64,000 nucleotides of DNA from JAEUNJ01 sp052035955 (GCA_052035955.1 JBPOHD010000070.1:60715-124714), one strand, 5' to 3'. Positions 1-7,381 are shown, numbered from the stretch's first letter. Notes: generated by a model from the letters alone, not told the origin. Made by a program: numbers and translations.

Positions 1-660
1 CTGCTGCGGCCATTGCCTGGCGCGGCCCTCGCGGATCAGCATGGCCAGGACGGCCACGGTCACGTGGATGTCCTCGATGGCCCGGAAGGGCTTCAGGTAA
101 GCGTCGTAACCGTCGCCGGCCAGGATGTCTTCCGGGGCGACCGGAACGCGGTCCAGCAGGACCCGGGCGTGGGATATCTCGGGGACGAACCCGGGCGCCG
201 GCATCGGCCGCAGGTCGACCCCGGGCGACGACGCGGCCACGTGGGCGACCTTGAGGGCCGGCCGCGTTTCCGCGGGATCGTTGGTCCGGGCGACGACGAT
301 CAGCCGTGAACCGGCGCCGGCCAGGCTGGCCCAGGATTTTTCCCCGCTCAGGAAGCAGGCGCCGGATTCCATCGCCAGGCGGGTCCGGATGGCTTTCGGC
401 CCGTTACCGCCCGCTTCCGTGGCGCAGAAGGTGGCCATCCGGTCGTCCGGCAGGGAGGGCAGCAGACGCCTCAGGGCGCTCTGGTAGCCGGCGCAGAAGG
501 CCCAGGCCAGGCGGTCGGCCCGGAAACCGCCGGCCGCCGCCTGTTCCAGCGGCCGGGACCAGGCGCGGCGTTCGACGAGGAACCCGTCCCACCAGGCGGC
601 CTGGTCCTCCGTGGCCGGGCCGTCGGCCGGCGCCGAGAGCAGGAAGGCCGCGAGGGTCAT
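1..660 (-). CDS. Acyl-CoA dehydrogenase family protein, N-terminal part (cut by window edge)
   Basis: The reverse strand is open from an ATG at 660 to the left edge, giving 220 residues without a stop. Around residues 85-125 it has the flavin-contacting middle-domain pattern of acyl-CoA dehydrogenases: 'CATEAGGNG', then 'LSGEKSWAS' and 'LIVVAR'. A specific substrate cannot be named. The N-terminal helical domain looks short and divergent compared with canonical family members. A GTG three codons upstream (669) is an alternative start; neither has a clear ribosome-binding site. It lies 47 bases behind the DUF1178 gene on the same strand. The C-terminal flavin domain is outside the window. Confidence 0.75.
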   Translation of the reverse strand, partial: MTLAAFLLSAPADGPATEDQAAWWDGFLVERRAWSRPLEQAAAGGFRADRLAWAFCAGYQSALRRLLPSLPDDRMATFCATEAGGNGPKAIRTRLAMESGACFLSGEKSWASLAGAGSRLIVVARTNDPAETRPALKVAHVAASSPGVDLRPMPAPGFVPEISHARVLLDRVPVAPEDILAGDGYDAYLKPFRAIEDIHVTVAVLAMLIREGRARQWPQQ

Positions 661-707
661 CGCGGTCACGCGCGGGCGATCCGGGGAACCCCTGCCGACG
701 GGGGCAT

Positions 708-1139
708 TCAGTGGGTCTCGTCGTCGGGAACGAGCGGCAGCGGGAACACCTGTATCCCCTCCTCTTCGAGTTCCCGCGCCTGGTCCGGCGTGGCCTTGCC
801 GCGGATGTCGCGCTTGGGGGACTCGCCATAGTGGATCCTGCGGGCCTCCTCCGGGAAGCGGACGCCGACGTTCTCGGTGCGTTCGACGATGCGGCGCAGG
901 GCGTTCAGCGCTTCGCCCATGTGGAAGGCCACGGCCTCCCCGGGCGCTTCCCGCGGCTCGGCGGGTGCCGCGGCGCCGGTGCCGATGTGGGCGGCCGCCG
1001 GCAGGCGGGTAATGTCCGCATCGCCGCAGGAGGGACAGGACACCAGGCCGCGGGCCTGCTGGTCGGTGAAGGCATCGCTGGACGCGAACCAACCCTCGAA
1101 ATCATGCAGGTTCCGGCAGCGCAGGTTCAGGACGATCAT
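708..1139 (-). CDS. DUF1178 family protein
   Basis: A 143-residue soluble protein of the DUF1178 family, which has no established function. It opens with 'MIVLNLRCRNLHDFEGWF', the typical family start, and carries a CxxC pair ('CPSCGD', about residue 35) that suggests a small zinc site. A Pro/Ala-rich linker follows, then a C-terminal half containing 'RIHYGESP'. The start is ATG at 1139; no strong Shine-Dalgarno is visible. It lies 85 bases downstream of tRNA-Leu on the same strand with no U-tracted hairpin between, so it may be reached by the tRNA/sirtuin transcript. An acyl-CoA dehydrogenase gene follows. Confidence 0.85.
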   Translation of the reverse strand: MIVLNLRCRNLHDFEGWFASSDAFTDQQARGLVSCPSCGDADITRLPAAAHIGTGAAAPAEPREAPGEAVAFHMGEALNALRRIVERTENVGVRFPEEARRIHYGESPKRDIRGKATPDQARELEEEGIQVFPLPLVPDDETH

Positions 1140-1224
1140 GGTATCGGTGGAAGGTGGCCGCCAACGGCCCGAAGGGAAGCCCGACCCGATTCTACCCCCG
1201 CCGGTCCGCCCCCCCGGAAGGCAC

Positions 1225-1311
1225 TGGTGCCCGGAGCCGGATTCGAACCGGCATGGCCTTGCGGCCGAGGGATTTTAAGTCCCTTGCGTCTACCTGTTTC
1301 GCCATCCGGGC
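1225..1311 (-). tRNA. tRNA-Leu (anticodon UAA)
   Basis: 87 bases including an encoded CCA (1225-1227). The 5' acceptor strand GCCCGGA pairs with TCCGGGC. The anticodon loop reads CTTAAAA, giving UAA. A class II variable arm (CTCGGCCGCAAGGCCATG region) precedes the T-arm GGTTCGAATCC, as expected for leucine. It is the last tRNA of the set that starts at tRNA-Gly, corresponding to E. coli leuZ, but here the sirtuin gene separates it from tRNA-Cys. Confidence 0.95.
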
Positions 1312-1362
1312 CGGCGACTGAGCGTCACGGAGTATAAGCGGTCCTCCGGGCCGGGCCGGACG

Positions 1363-2217
1363 TCACCCCGTTAATGCCATGGAGATAGCCACGAGGGAAT
1401 CGCCGCAGGGACCTGCGAGCTTGGCCGCCAGCATGGGGTCGGCCCGGGTTGCCCCGAGGTTGATGGCGGCGACGGGTTTGCCGAGGTCACGGGCCCGCTC
1501 GCAGAACCGGTAGCCCGAATAGACCATCAGCGAGGAGCCGACGACCAGGAGCGCGTCGGACTCGGCGAGGGCCGCCATGGCTTCGTCGACGCGATGGCGC
1601 GGCACGTTGTCACCGAAGAATACGACGTCGGGTTTGAGCAGGCCGCCGCAGGCGGGGCAGGCAGGAACGGAAAAACTGTCCAGCGGCGCCCCGTCCAGGT
1701 CCGCATCGCCGTCCGGGCCCGGCCGTGCCACGGCGTCTGCCAGCCAGGGATTGGCTGCCTCCATCACTTGCTGCACCGTGGCCCGGGGAGTGCGGCCGCC
1801 GCAATCCATGCAGACCACCCAGGCCAGGTTGCCGTGCAATTCGAGGACGCGCCGGTGTCCGGCCACCTGATGCAGTCCATCCACGTTCTGGGTGAGGAGA
1901 TGGTGCACATGGCCCCGCTCCTCGAGGGTGGCCAGGGCCCCATGCCCCGCATTCGGCCGCGCTCGGCGGAAAACGGGCCAGCCGACCATGCTGCGGGCCC
2001 AGTAACGTCGGCGCACCGCATCCTGGCTCAGGAAATCCTGATGGCGCACCGGTTGTCGCTGCTTCCATTGGCCGGCCACGTCGCGATAGTCGGGTATGCC
2101 GGACTCAGTGCTGATCCCGGCGCCCGTGAGGACCAGGAGCCGCCGATGCCCGCGCAGGAAGGCGACCAGGGTGTCGAGGTCGTCGGCGAGGACGGGCCGG
2201 GACGCGGCATCAGCCAT
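1363..2217 (-). CDS. NAD-dependent protein deacetylase/deacylase, Sir2 family
   Basis: A 284-residue sirtuin, a cytosolic enzyme that removes acyl groups from lysine using NAD. The NAD fold begins at 31 with 'TGAGISTESGIPDYRD'; 'QNVDGLH' is at 110-116 and the catalytic His is about 128 ('ELHGN'). Four zinc cysteines fall at about 136/139 and 187/190 ('CMDC', 'CPAC'), and 'VVGSSLMVYSGY' is near 226. The 'FGDNVP' and 'GIPDYR' forms resemble SIRT4-type (class II) bacterial sirtuins. I chose ATG 2217; an open frame continues upstream but runs into tRNA-Cys. The start lies only 31 bases after the tRNA-Cys 3' end, with no obvious Shine-Dalgarno. Its message therefore probably comes from the tRNA transcript. 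Confidence 0.92.
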   Translation of the reverse strand: MADAASRPVLADDLDTLVAFLRGHRRLLVLTGAGISTESGIPDYRDVAGQWKQRQPVRHQDFLSQDAVRRRYWARSMVGWPVFRRARPNAGHGALATLEERGHVHHLLTQNVDGLHQVAGHRRVLELHGNLAWVVCMDCGGRTPRATVQQVMEAANPWLADAVARPGPDGDADLDGAPLDSFSVPACPACGGLLKPDVVFFGDNVPRHRVDEAMAALAESDALLVVGSSLMVYSGYRFCERARDLGKPVAAINLGATRADPMLAAKLAGPCGDSLVAISMALTG

Positions 2218-2248
2218 GGTGCTGGGAACGAAGGAATGCAGGCGGGAT

Positions 2249-2322
2249 TGGAGGCGCGAGCCGGAATCGAACCGACGTACACGGCTTTGCAGGCCGCTGC
2301 ATAACCACTCTGCCATCGCGCC
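2249..2322 (-). tRNA. tRNA-Cys (anticodon GCA)
   Basis: 74 bases with an encoded CCA (2249-2251) and the U discriminator expected for cysteine. The acceptor stem GGCGCGA/TCGCGCC is perfect. The anticodon loop CTGCAAA gives GCA, and the T-arm carries GGTTCGATTCC. It corresponds to E. coli cysT. It sits 66 bases after tRNA-Gly, with a terminator-like hairpin between, and 31 bases before the sirtuin start. Confidence 0.95.
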
Positions 2323-2345
2323 AGCGATGCCGGGGAGCCCCGGAA

Positions 2346-2380
2346 TTAAAAGGGGAAAGCGCCGCTACGGCACTTTCCCC
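2346..2380 (-). terminator. Terminator-like hairpin between tRNA-Gly and tRNA-Cys
   Basis: On the reverse strand, GGGGAAAG (2380-2373) pairs with CTTTCCCC (2359-2352) around an inner GCCG-TAG-CGGC hairpin with one internal mismatch. TTTTAATT follows. This has the form of an intrinsic terminator located inside what should be a single tRNA operon, so it may be a partial attenuator rather than a full stop. Confidence 0.6.
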
Positions 2381-2388
2381 GGGAAACC

Positions 2389-2464
2389 TGGAGCGGGAAA
2401 CGAGTCTCGAACTCGCGACCTCAACCTTGGCAAGGTTGCGCTCTACCAACTGAGCTATTCCCGC
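2389..2464 (-). tRNA. tRNA-Gly (anticodon GCC)
   Basis: 76 bases with an encoded CCA (2389-2391). The acceptor stem is GCGGGAA/TTCCCGC, the D-arm is 'AGCTCAGTTGGTAGAGC', and the anticodon loop TTGCCAA gives GCC. The T-arm is GAGTTCGAGACTC. It corresponds to E. coli glyW, which also follows pgsA. It is the promoter-proximal tRNA of the set, with only about 6 bases of leader after the predicted transcription start. Confidence 0.96.
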
Positions 2465-2477
2465 AGGAAGGAGGCGC

Positions 2478-2505
2478 ATTATACCCAGGGATCGGAGGCT
2501 GTCAA
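2478..2505 (-). promoter_or_regulatory. Consensus sigma-70 promoter of the tRNA-Gly transcript
   Basis: On the reverse strand, TTGACA (2505-2500), a 16-base spacer and TATAAT (2483-2478) match both consensus hexamers exactly. Transcription would start near 2470, about 6 bases before tRNA-Gly. It lies in the 101 bases between pgsA and tRNA-Gly, so the tRNAs need not depend on readthrough from uvrC-pgsA. Confidence 0.88.
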
Positions 2506-2565
2506 CGCACCGCGCGTCGGAGTGCGGCCGGGGGTCGGCAATACCGGGCCGGGGCCCCGGCGGCC

Positions 2566-3135
2566 TCATTTCACCGAGGCGATCTCTGGCCAGGCCTTCA
2601 TCAGGTAGTAGCCCATGGACCAGAGGGTCAGCAGGGCCGCGGCCCAGATGAGCCAGGTGCCGATGGCCACCATGTCGAGCCCTGCCAGTGGGGCGCCGTA
2701 AAGAAGCATGGGGATGGCGACCATCTGCGAGGTGGTCTTCAGCTTGCCGAGCATGGAGACGGCCACGCTGCGGGCGGCACCGATCTTCGCCATCCACTCC
2801 CGCAGGGCGGAGATGGTGATTTCGCGGCCGACGATGATCAGGGCGACGACTGCGCTGGCGCGCTCGAACTCGACCAGGACCACGAGGGCGGCGGCGACCA
2901 TCAGCTTGTCGGCCACCGGGTCGAGGAAGGCGCCGAAGGCGGTGGTCTGGCCGAGCTTGCGGGCCAGCCAGCCGTCGATCCAGTCGGTGATGGCGGCAGC
3001 GATGAACATGCCGGTGGCCAGGGCGTTGCGCTCGTGCATGCTCAGCCAGGCGGCGGGCAGGTAGAAGACGCCGACGAAAAGCGGAATCATGACGATGCGC
3101 CCCCAGGTCAGCAGGTTCGGAAGGTTCATCGGCAT
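2566..3135 (-). CDS. pgsA: CDP-diacylglycerol--glycerol-3-phosphate 3-phosphatidyltransferase
   Basis: A 189-residue integral membrane enzyme. It joins CDP-diacylglycerol and glycerol 3-phosphate to make phosphatidylglycerophosphate, the committed step to phosphatidylglycerol and cardiolipin. The CDP-alcohol phosphotransferase signature D-G-x2-A-R-x8-G-x3-D-x3-D is intact: D54, G55, A58, R59, G68, D72, D76. Hydrophobic segments lie near 13-32, 38-52, 78-100, 140-155 and 160-180. It begins one base after the uvrC stop codon, so translation is probably coupled. An AAGGA inside the uvrC end precedes the ATG at 3135; a second ATG is at 3129. The uvrC-pgsA-tRNA arrangement matches E. coli. Confidence 0.96.
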   Translation of the reverse strand: MPMNLPNLLTWGRIVMIPLFVGVFYLPAAWLSMHERNALATGMFIAAAITDWIDGWLARKLGQTTAFGAFLDPVADKLMVAAALVVLVEFERASAVVALIIVGREITISALREWMAKIGAARSVAVSMLGKLKTTSQMVAIPMLLYGAPLAGLDMVAIGTWLIWAAALLTLWSMGYYLMKAWPEIASVK

Positions 3136-3136
3136 G

Positions 3137-4981
3137 TCAATGCAGTTCCTTGTGTATCTTCTCCGCCAGCGCGCGGCCTATGCCCTCGACCCGGCTCAGG
3201 TCCTCGACGGTGGCCGCCAGGACGCCCTGCAGCCCGCCGAACTGGGCCAGCAGGCGGCGGCGCTTGGCGGGGCCGATGCCGGCCACGTCCTCCAGCCGGG
3301 ACTGGGAGCGGGCCTTGGCCCGCTTGGCCCGGTGGCCGCCGATGGCGAAACGGTGGGCCTCGTCGCGGATTTCCTGGACCAGATGAAAACCCGGATGGTC
3401 GGGAGGCCATTCTAAGGCCTCGTCGCGGCCGGCCACGAAAATGGTTTCGCAGCCCGGCTTCCTCTCCTCCCCCTTGGCGATGCCGATGGAGAGGAGGTGC
3501 TCGAGGCCAAGTTCGGCGAGAACCTCCCGCGCCACGCGATGCTGGCCCTTGCCGCCATCGATGAGGATCAGGTCGGGCGCCGTTCCCTCCCCGGCGGCAA
3601 CCTTCTCGTAACGGCGGGCGAGCACCTGGCGCATGGCGGCGTAATCGTCGCCCGGCTCGATGCCGCCTATGTTGTAGCGGCGGTACTCGCTATTGCGCAT
3701 GGCGCCGCCGACGCAGACGACGCAGGAGGCCACCGTTCCCTCGCCCATGGTGTGGCTGATGTCGAAGCACTCGATGCGGGCCGGCGCCTCTGCCAGGTCG
3801 AGGGCTTCCCGCAGGGCCTCCAGCCGCAGGCCGGAGCGTGCCCTGGCCTGGCGTCGGGCATCGATGGCGAGCAGGGCGTTCTTTTCCGCCATGGCCATCC
3901 AGGCCCGTTCCGCCTCGTTGCGGGGCAGGCCCACGGAAACGCCCCCCCTGGCCTCGGCGAGGCCGGCGAGGGACTCCTCCGTGACGGATGCCCCGGCAAC
4001 GATTCGTGCCGGCGGCGGATGTTCCAGATAATGCTGGGAGACGAAGGCGTCGAGGACGTCGCCGGGATCAGCCTGGGAACTTCCGGCCAGGGGGAAGAAG
4101 GCCCGATCGCCGAGGTGCAGGCCGCCACGAACCATCGCCAGGACCAGGCAGGCCTCCCCGCCGGCCACCACCGCGGCGATCACGTCCACGTCCTCGTCCC
4201 GGGCGGAACTGACGTACTGGCGGTGGAGGACGGCCTGCAAGGCGCGGATCTGGTCGCGCAGGCGGGCCGCCTGCTCGAAGCGCAGGGCGTCCGATGCCTC
4301 CTGCATGGCGGCCGACAGCCCGTCGATGACCTCGGCATGGCGTCCGCGGAGGAACAGGTCGGCCAGGCGGACGTCGGCGGTGTAGTCGTCGGCGGTGGCG
4401 AGGCCGACGCAGGGGCCCTTGCAGCGATGGATCTGGTGCAGCAGGCAGGGCCGCGAGCGGTTGGCGAAGACCGTGTCCTCGCAGGTGCGCAGGAGGAAGG
4501 TCTTCTGCAGCAGCTGGATGCTCTCGCGCACCGCATGGGCGTTGGGAAAGGGACCGAAGTAGCGCGAGCGGCCGTCGAACGGGCCGCGGTGGAAGGCCAG
4601 GCGCGGGAACTCGCCGGCCGTCAGGACGATGTAGGGATAGGACTTGTCGTCGCGGAAGAGGATGTTGTAGCGCGGCGCCAGCTTCTTGATCAGGGTGTTT
4701 TCCAGCAGCAGCGCCTCGGCCTCGGACCGGGTGGCGGTGGTCTCGACGGCGGCGACCTGCTGCAGCATGAGGGCGATGCGGGGACTCTGGCCGGTTTTCT
4801 GGAAGTAGGAGGAAACCCGCCGCTTCAGGTTCTTGGCCTTGCCGACGTAGAGCACCCGCGCCTCGGCATCGAGCATGCGGTAGACGCCCGGATCCTCGGT
4901 CAGGCCGGTGATGAGGCTCTTGGCGTCGAAGCCGCCCGCAGAAGGTTCAGGGGAGTCTGGCGCGCAGGGCGGTGAAGACAT
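3137..4981 (-). CDS. uvrC: Excinuclease ABC subunit C
   Basis: A 614-residue nuclease of nucleotide excision repair. It incises on both sides of a lesion once UvrB is loaded. A GIY-YIG domain is at about 29-110 ('GVYRML' and 'LYVGKAKNLKRRV'). A UVR (UvrB-binding) segment lies near 205-240 ('EQAARLRDQIRALQAV'). The RNase H-like 3' nuclease domain follows ('ECFDISHTMG', 'LILIDGGKGQ'), and tandem helix-hairpin-helix motifs close the protein ('VAGIGPAKRRRLL', 'VEGIGRALAEKI'). ATG 4981 has GGAGG nine bases upstream. It overlaps the upstream uracil-DNA glycosylase gene by 35 bases and adds about 15 N-terminal residues relative to many homologues. Confidence 0.97.
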   Translation of the reverse strand: MSSPPCAPDSPEPSAGGFDAKSLITGLTEDPGVYRMLDAEARVLYVGKAKNLKRRVSSYFQKTGQSPRIALMLQQVAAVETTATRSEAEALLLENTLIKKLAPRYNILFRDDKSYPYIVLTAGEFPRLAFHRGPFDGRSRYFGPFPNAHAVRESIQLLQKTFLLRTCEDTVFANRSRPCLLHQIHRCKGPCVGLATADDYTADVRLADLFLRGRHAEVIDGLSAAMQEASDALRFEQAARLRDQIRALQAVLHRQYVSSARDEDVDVIAAVVAGGEACLVLAMVRGGLHLGDRAFFPLAGSSQADPGDVLDAFVSQHYLEHPPPARIVAGASVTEESLAGLAEARGGVSVGLPRNEAERAWMAMAEKNALLAIDARRQARARSGLRLEALREALDLAEAPARIECFDISHTMGEGTVASCVVCVGGAMRNSEYRRYNIGGIEPGDDYAAMRQVLARRYEKVAAGEGTAPDLILIDGGKGQHRVAREVLAELGLEHLLSIGIAKGEERKPGCETIFVAGRDEALEWPPDHPGFHLVQEIRDEAHRFAIGGHRAKRAKARSQSRLEDVAGIGPAKRRRLLAQFGGLQGVLAATVEDLSRVEGIGRALAEKIHKELH

Positions 4982-5591
4982 CGTGGAAGGCCTCCGGCGT
5001 CAGGCGCCGGGTCTGGGTGTTGTAGCGGCTGCAATGGTAGCTGTCCACCAGCAGCCGCCCGCCGGGCAGTTCGTGCGTCGCCGCGTGGGCGAAGGGAAAC
5101 GACTGCAGGCGCAGGTCGAGGGCGCGCAGGACGGCCTCGTGGGCGACGCGCCCGAGGGCCAGGACCACCTGGAGGGCCGGGTCCGCCAGTTCGCCCGCCA
5201 GGTAGCCGTTGCAGGCCCGCACTTCCGCCGGCTCCGGCTTGTTGGCCGGCGGCAGGCACTTGACGGCGTTGGTGATGCGGCAATCGAGCAGGCGCAGGCC
5301 GTCGTCGGCGGCCACCGATTCCGGCCGGTCGGCGAAGCCGAAGCGGTGCAGGGTCTCGTAGAGCAGGATTCCCGCGTAGTCGCCGGTGAAGGGCCGGCCG
5401 GTGCGGTTCGCCCCGTGCATGCCGGGGGCCAGGCCGACGATGAGCAGGCGCGCCTGCGGATCCCCGAAGGGCGGCACCGGGCGCGCATGGTAGGTCGGAT
5501 GGGAAACGCGGACGGCAGCCAGGTGGGCGGCCAGTCGGGGACAGGCGGTGCACGCCAGCAGGACCCCGGAATCAATGGCGGAAGACGTCAT
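4947..5591 (-). CDS. Uracil-DNA glycosylase, family 5 (UDGb-like), iron-sulfur type
   Basis: A 214-residue enzyme that should excise uracil, and in family 5 often hypoxanthine or xanthine, from DNA. Motif A reads 'GLAPGMHGANRTGRPFTGD' (53-71). The GANRTGR/FTGD part is diagnostic of family 5, which usually has GLAPA at the front. Motif B near the end reads 'YHCSRYNTQTRRLTP', matching the family-5 pattern. Four cysteines (14, 17, 112, 127) fit a [4Fe-4S] cluster. I took ATG 5591; the frame stays open upstream into non-homologous sequence. It overlaps uvrC by 35 bases, forming a repair operon udg-uvrC-pgsA, and lies 41 bases from divergent earP. Confidence 0.9.
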   Translation of the reverse strand: MTSSAIDSGVLLACTACPRLAAHLAAVRVSHPTYHARPVPPFGDPQARLLIVGLAPGMHGANRTGRPFTGDYAGILLYETLHRFGFADRPESVAADDGLRLLDCRITNAVKCLPPANKPEPAEVRACNGYLAGELADPALQVVLALGRVAHEAVLRALDLRLQSFPFAHAATHELPGGRLLVDSYHCSRYNTQTRRLTPEAFHDVFTALRARLP

Positions 5592-5632
5592 CGCGCTAGG
5601 ATAGCGGCTTTCCGAAACAGGCCCGATCGGAC

Positions 5633-6727
5633 TTGAAAAACTGGGATATTTTCTGCCGGGTGGTGGACAACTACGGCGACATCGGCGTCTGCTGGCGCCT
5701 GGCCCGCCAGTTGGCACGGGAACATGGCTTCGAGGTTCGCCTCTGGGTGGACGATCTGGACAGTTGTCGCATGCTGGTGCCGGAGGCACGGACGGACCGG
5801 CCGACACAACGCCTGCACGGCGTGGACCTGCGGGTCTGGCCGGACCCTTGGATCAAGGCGGCTCCGGGCGACGTGGTGGTCGAGGCCTTCGCCTGCGAAC
5901 TGCCCGGGCCCTTCGTGGCGGCCATGGCGGCCATGGACCGGCCGCCGGTCTGGATCAACCTGGAATACCTGTCGGCCGAGGCCTGGGTCGAGGGTTGCCA
6001 CGGCCTGGCCTCGCCCCACCCTGCCCTGCCCCTGGTCAAGCATTTCTTCTTCCCCGGCTTCACCCCCGCCACCGGCGGGCTGCTCCGCGAGGCGGACCTC
6101 CTGGCGGCCCGGCGGCGGGCCGACGACCGGCGGGTGGCCGGGGCGGTGCTGACGGTGTTCCTCTTCTGCTACGACCACCCCGGGCTGGCCGGGCTGCTCG
6201 AACGATGGGCCGGGGGGGCGACCCCGGTGCGCCTGCGTTTGCCGCCGAGCGACGCCCGGGAGCGGGTCGGCGGCTGGCTCGGCCGCCATCTGGACGACGG
6301 AGCGCGGGCGGAGCGCGGCAGCCTGGCCGTGGAGGCCCTGCCCTTCGTGGCCCAGGAGGGATTCGATGCCCTCCTCTGGGACTGCGACCTGGCCCTGGTC
6401 CGCGGGGAGGATTCCTTCATCCGGGCCCAATGGGCGGCCAGGCCCTTCGTCTGGCAGATCTACCCCCAGGCCGACGAGGCGCACCGGGTGAAGCTGGAGG
6501 CTTTCCTGGCCCGCTATAGCGTCGGGCTGTCCGGCGCAGCGGCGGCCGGCCTGGGGCAATTCTGGCAAGCGTGGAACTTCGACGGCGATCCCGCGGCCGC
6601 CTGGCCCGGCCTGCTCGGCCATCTGCGGGAACTGGCCGTCCATGCCGGGGCATGGTGCAAGGGGCTGGAAAACCAGGTCGATCTCGCCGAAAATCTGGTC
6701 AAGTTCTGTTCTGAGCGGGTAAAATAG
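5633..6727 (+). CDS. earP: Elongation factor P arginine rhamnosyltransferase
   Basis: A 364-residue glycosyltransferase (former DUF2331) that attaches rhamnose from TDP-rhamnose to Arg32 of EF-P. The N-terminal motif 'DNYGDIGV' contains the catalytic aspartate pair (D12 and D16 here, matching D13/D17 of Pseudomonas EarP). The C-terminal donor-binding part contains 'WDCDLALVRGEDSFIRAQWA' and 'FVWQIYPQ', both hallmark family segments. The start is TTG 5633, the only in-frame initiator that keeps the full N-terminus; no strong Shine-Dalgarno is seen. It ends 33 bases before efp, whose product has the required Arg32, so substrate and enzyme are side by side. Confidence 0.96.
   Translation: MKNWDIFCRVVDNYGDIGVCWRLARQLAREHGFEVRLWVDDLDSCRMLVPEARTDRPTQRLHGVDLRVWPDPWIKAAPGDVVVEAFACELPGPFVAAMAAMDRPPVWINLEYLSAEAWVEGCHGLASPHPALPLVKHFFFPGFTPATGGLLREADLLAARRRADDRRVAGAVLTVFLFCYDHPGLAGLLERWAGGATPVRLRLPPSDARERVGGWLGRHLDDGARAERGSLAVEALPFVAQEGFDALLWDCDLALVRGEDSFIRAQWAARPFVWQIYPQADEAHRVKLEAFLARYSVGLSGAAAAGLGQFWQAWNFDGDPAAAWPGLLGHLRELAVHAGAWCKGLENQVDLAENLVKFCSERVK
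6696..6725 (+). promoter_or_regulatory. Candidate efp promoter inside the end of earP
   Basis: TGGTCA (6696-6701, 4 of 6 matches), an 18-base spacer and TAAAAT (6720-6725, 5 of 6 matches) lie just upstream of efp. A start near 6732 would give a leader of about 29 bases. This would let the abundant EF-P be made independently of EarP. Confidence 0.4.
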
Positions 6728-6760
6728 CGGGCTTTACTTTTCCAGCCCAGGAATCGCCTC

Positions 6761-7318
6761 ATGAAAACCGCCCAGGAACTGCGCACCGGCAACGTCATCA
6801 TGGTCGGCAACGACCCGCTGGTGATCCAGAAGGCCGAATACAACAAGTCCGGCCGCAATGCCGCCGTCGTCAAGTTCAAGTTCAAGAACCTGCTGTCGGG
6901 CACCAATTCGGAAGCGGTGTACAAGGCCGACGACAAGTTCGAGCAGGTCGTCCCCGAGCGCAAGGAATGCACCTATTCCTATTTCGCCGACCCGATGTAC
7001 GTATTCATGGACGCCGACTACAACCAGTACGAGGTCGAGGCCGACAGCATGGGCGATGCGCTAAATTATCTGGAAGACGGCATGCCCATGGAAGTGGTCT
7101 TCTACGACGGCAAGGCCATCTCCGTGGAAATGCCCAATTCCGTGGTGCGCGAGGTGGTCTACACCGAGCCCGCCGTCAAGGGCGACACTTCCGGCAAGGT
7201 CATGAAGCCGGCCAAGGTCAGCACCGGCTTCGAACTGCCGGTGCCGCTCTTCGTCGAAATCGGCGACAAGATCGAGATCGACACGCGCACCGGCGAGTAC
7301 CGGGCCCGCGTCAAGTAA
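6761..7318 (+). CDS. efp: Translation elongation factor P, arginine-32 type
   Basis: A 185-residue, full-length three-domain EF-P, which enters the ribosomal E site and relieves stalling at polyproline. The tip of domain I reads 'YNKSGRNAAVVK' with Arg at position 32. This is the residue rhamnosylated by EarP, as opposed to the lysine modified by EpmA/B. The C-terminal OB domain ends 'GDKIEIDTRTGEYRARVK'. AGGA lies eight bases before ATG 6761. It follows earP by 33 bases and probably has its own promoter. A strong terminator closes the unit. Confidence 0.98.
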   Translation: MKTAQELRTGNVIMVGNDPLVIQKAEYNKSGRNAAVVKFKFKNLLSGTNSEAVYKADDKFEQVVPERKECTYSYFADPMYVFMDADYNQYEVEADSMGDALNYLEDGMPMEVVFYDGKAISVEMPNSVVREVVYTEPAVKGDTSGKVMKPAKVSTGFELPVPLFVEIGDKIEIDTRTGEYRARVK

Positions 7319-7340
7319 GGCGCCCCGCCCGGCGTAGGCG

Positions 7341-7370
7341 AAAGGCAGCTTCGGCTGCCTTCTTCTTTTT
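7341..7370 (+). terminator. Intrinsic terminator after efp (probably also serves nagZ)
   Basis: AGGCAGC (7343-7349), a TTCG tetraloop and GCTGCCT (7354-7360) are followed by TCTTCTTTTT. On the opposite strand the same stem is followed by TTTCG, so it may also terminate the convergent acpS-nagZ transcript. Confidence 0.88.
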
Positions 7371-7381
7371 CCGGCCCGGCC

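Noticed and set aside
3497..4975. A 492-codon forward frame opposite uvrC
   Set aside because: Antisense to conserved uvrC domains; no homologous features.
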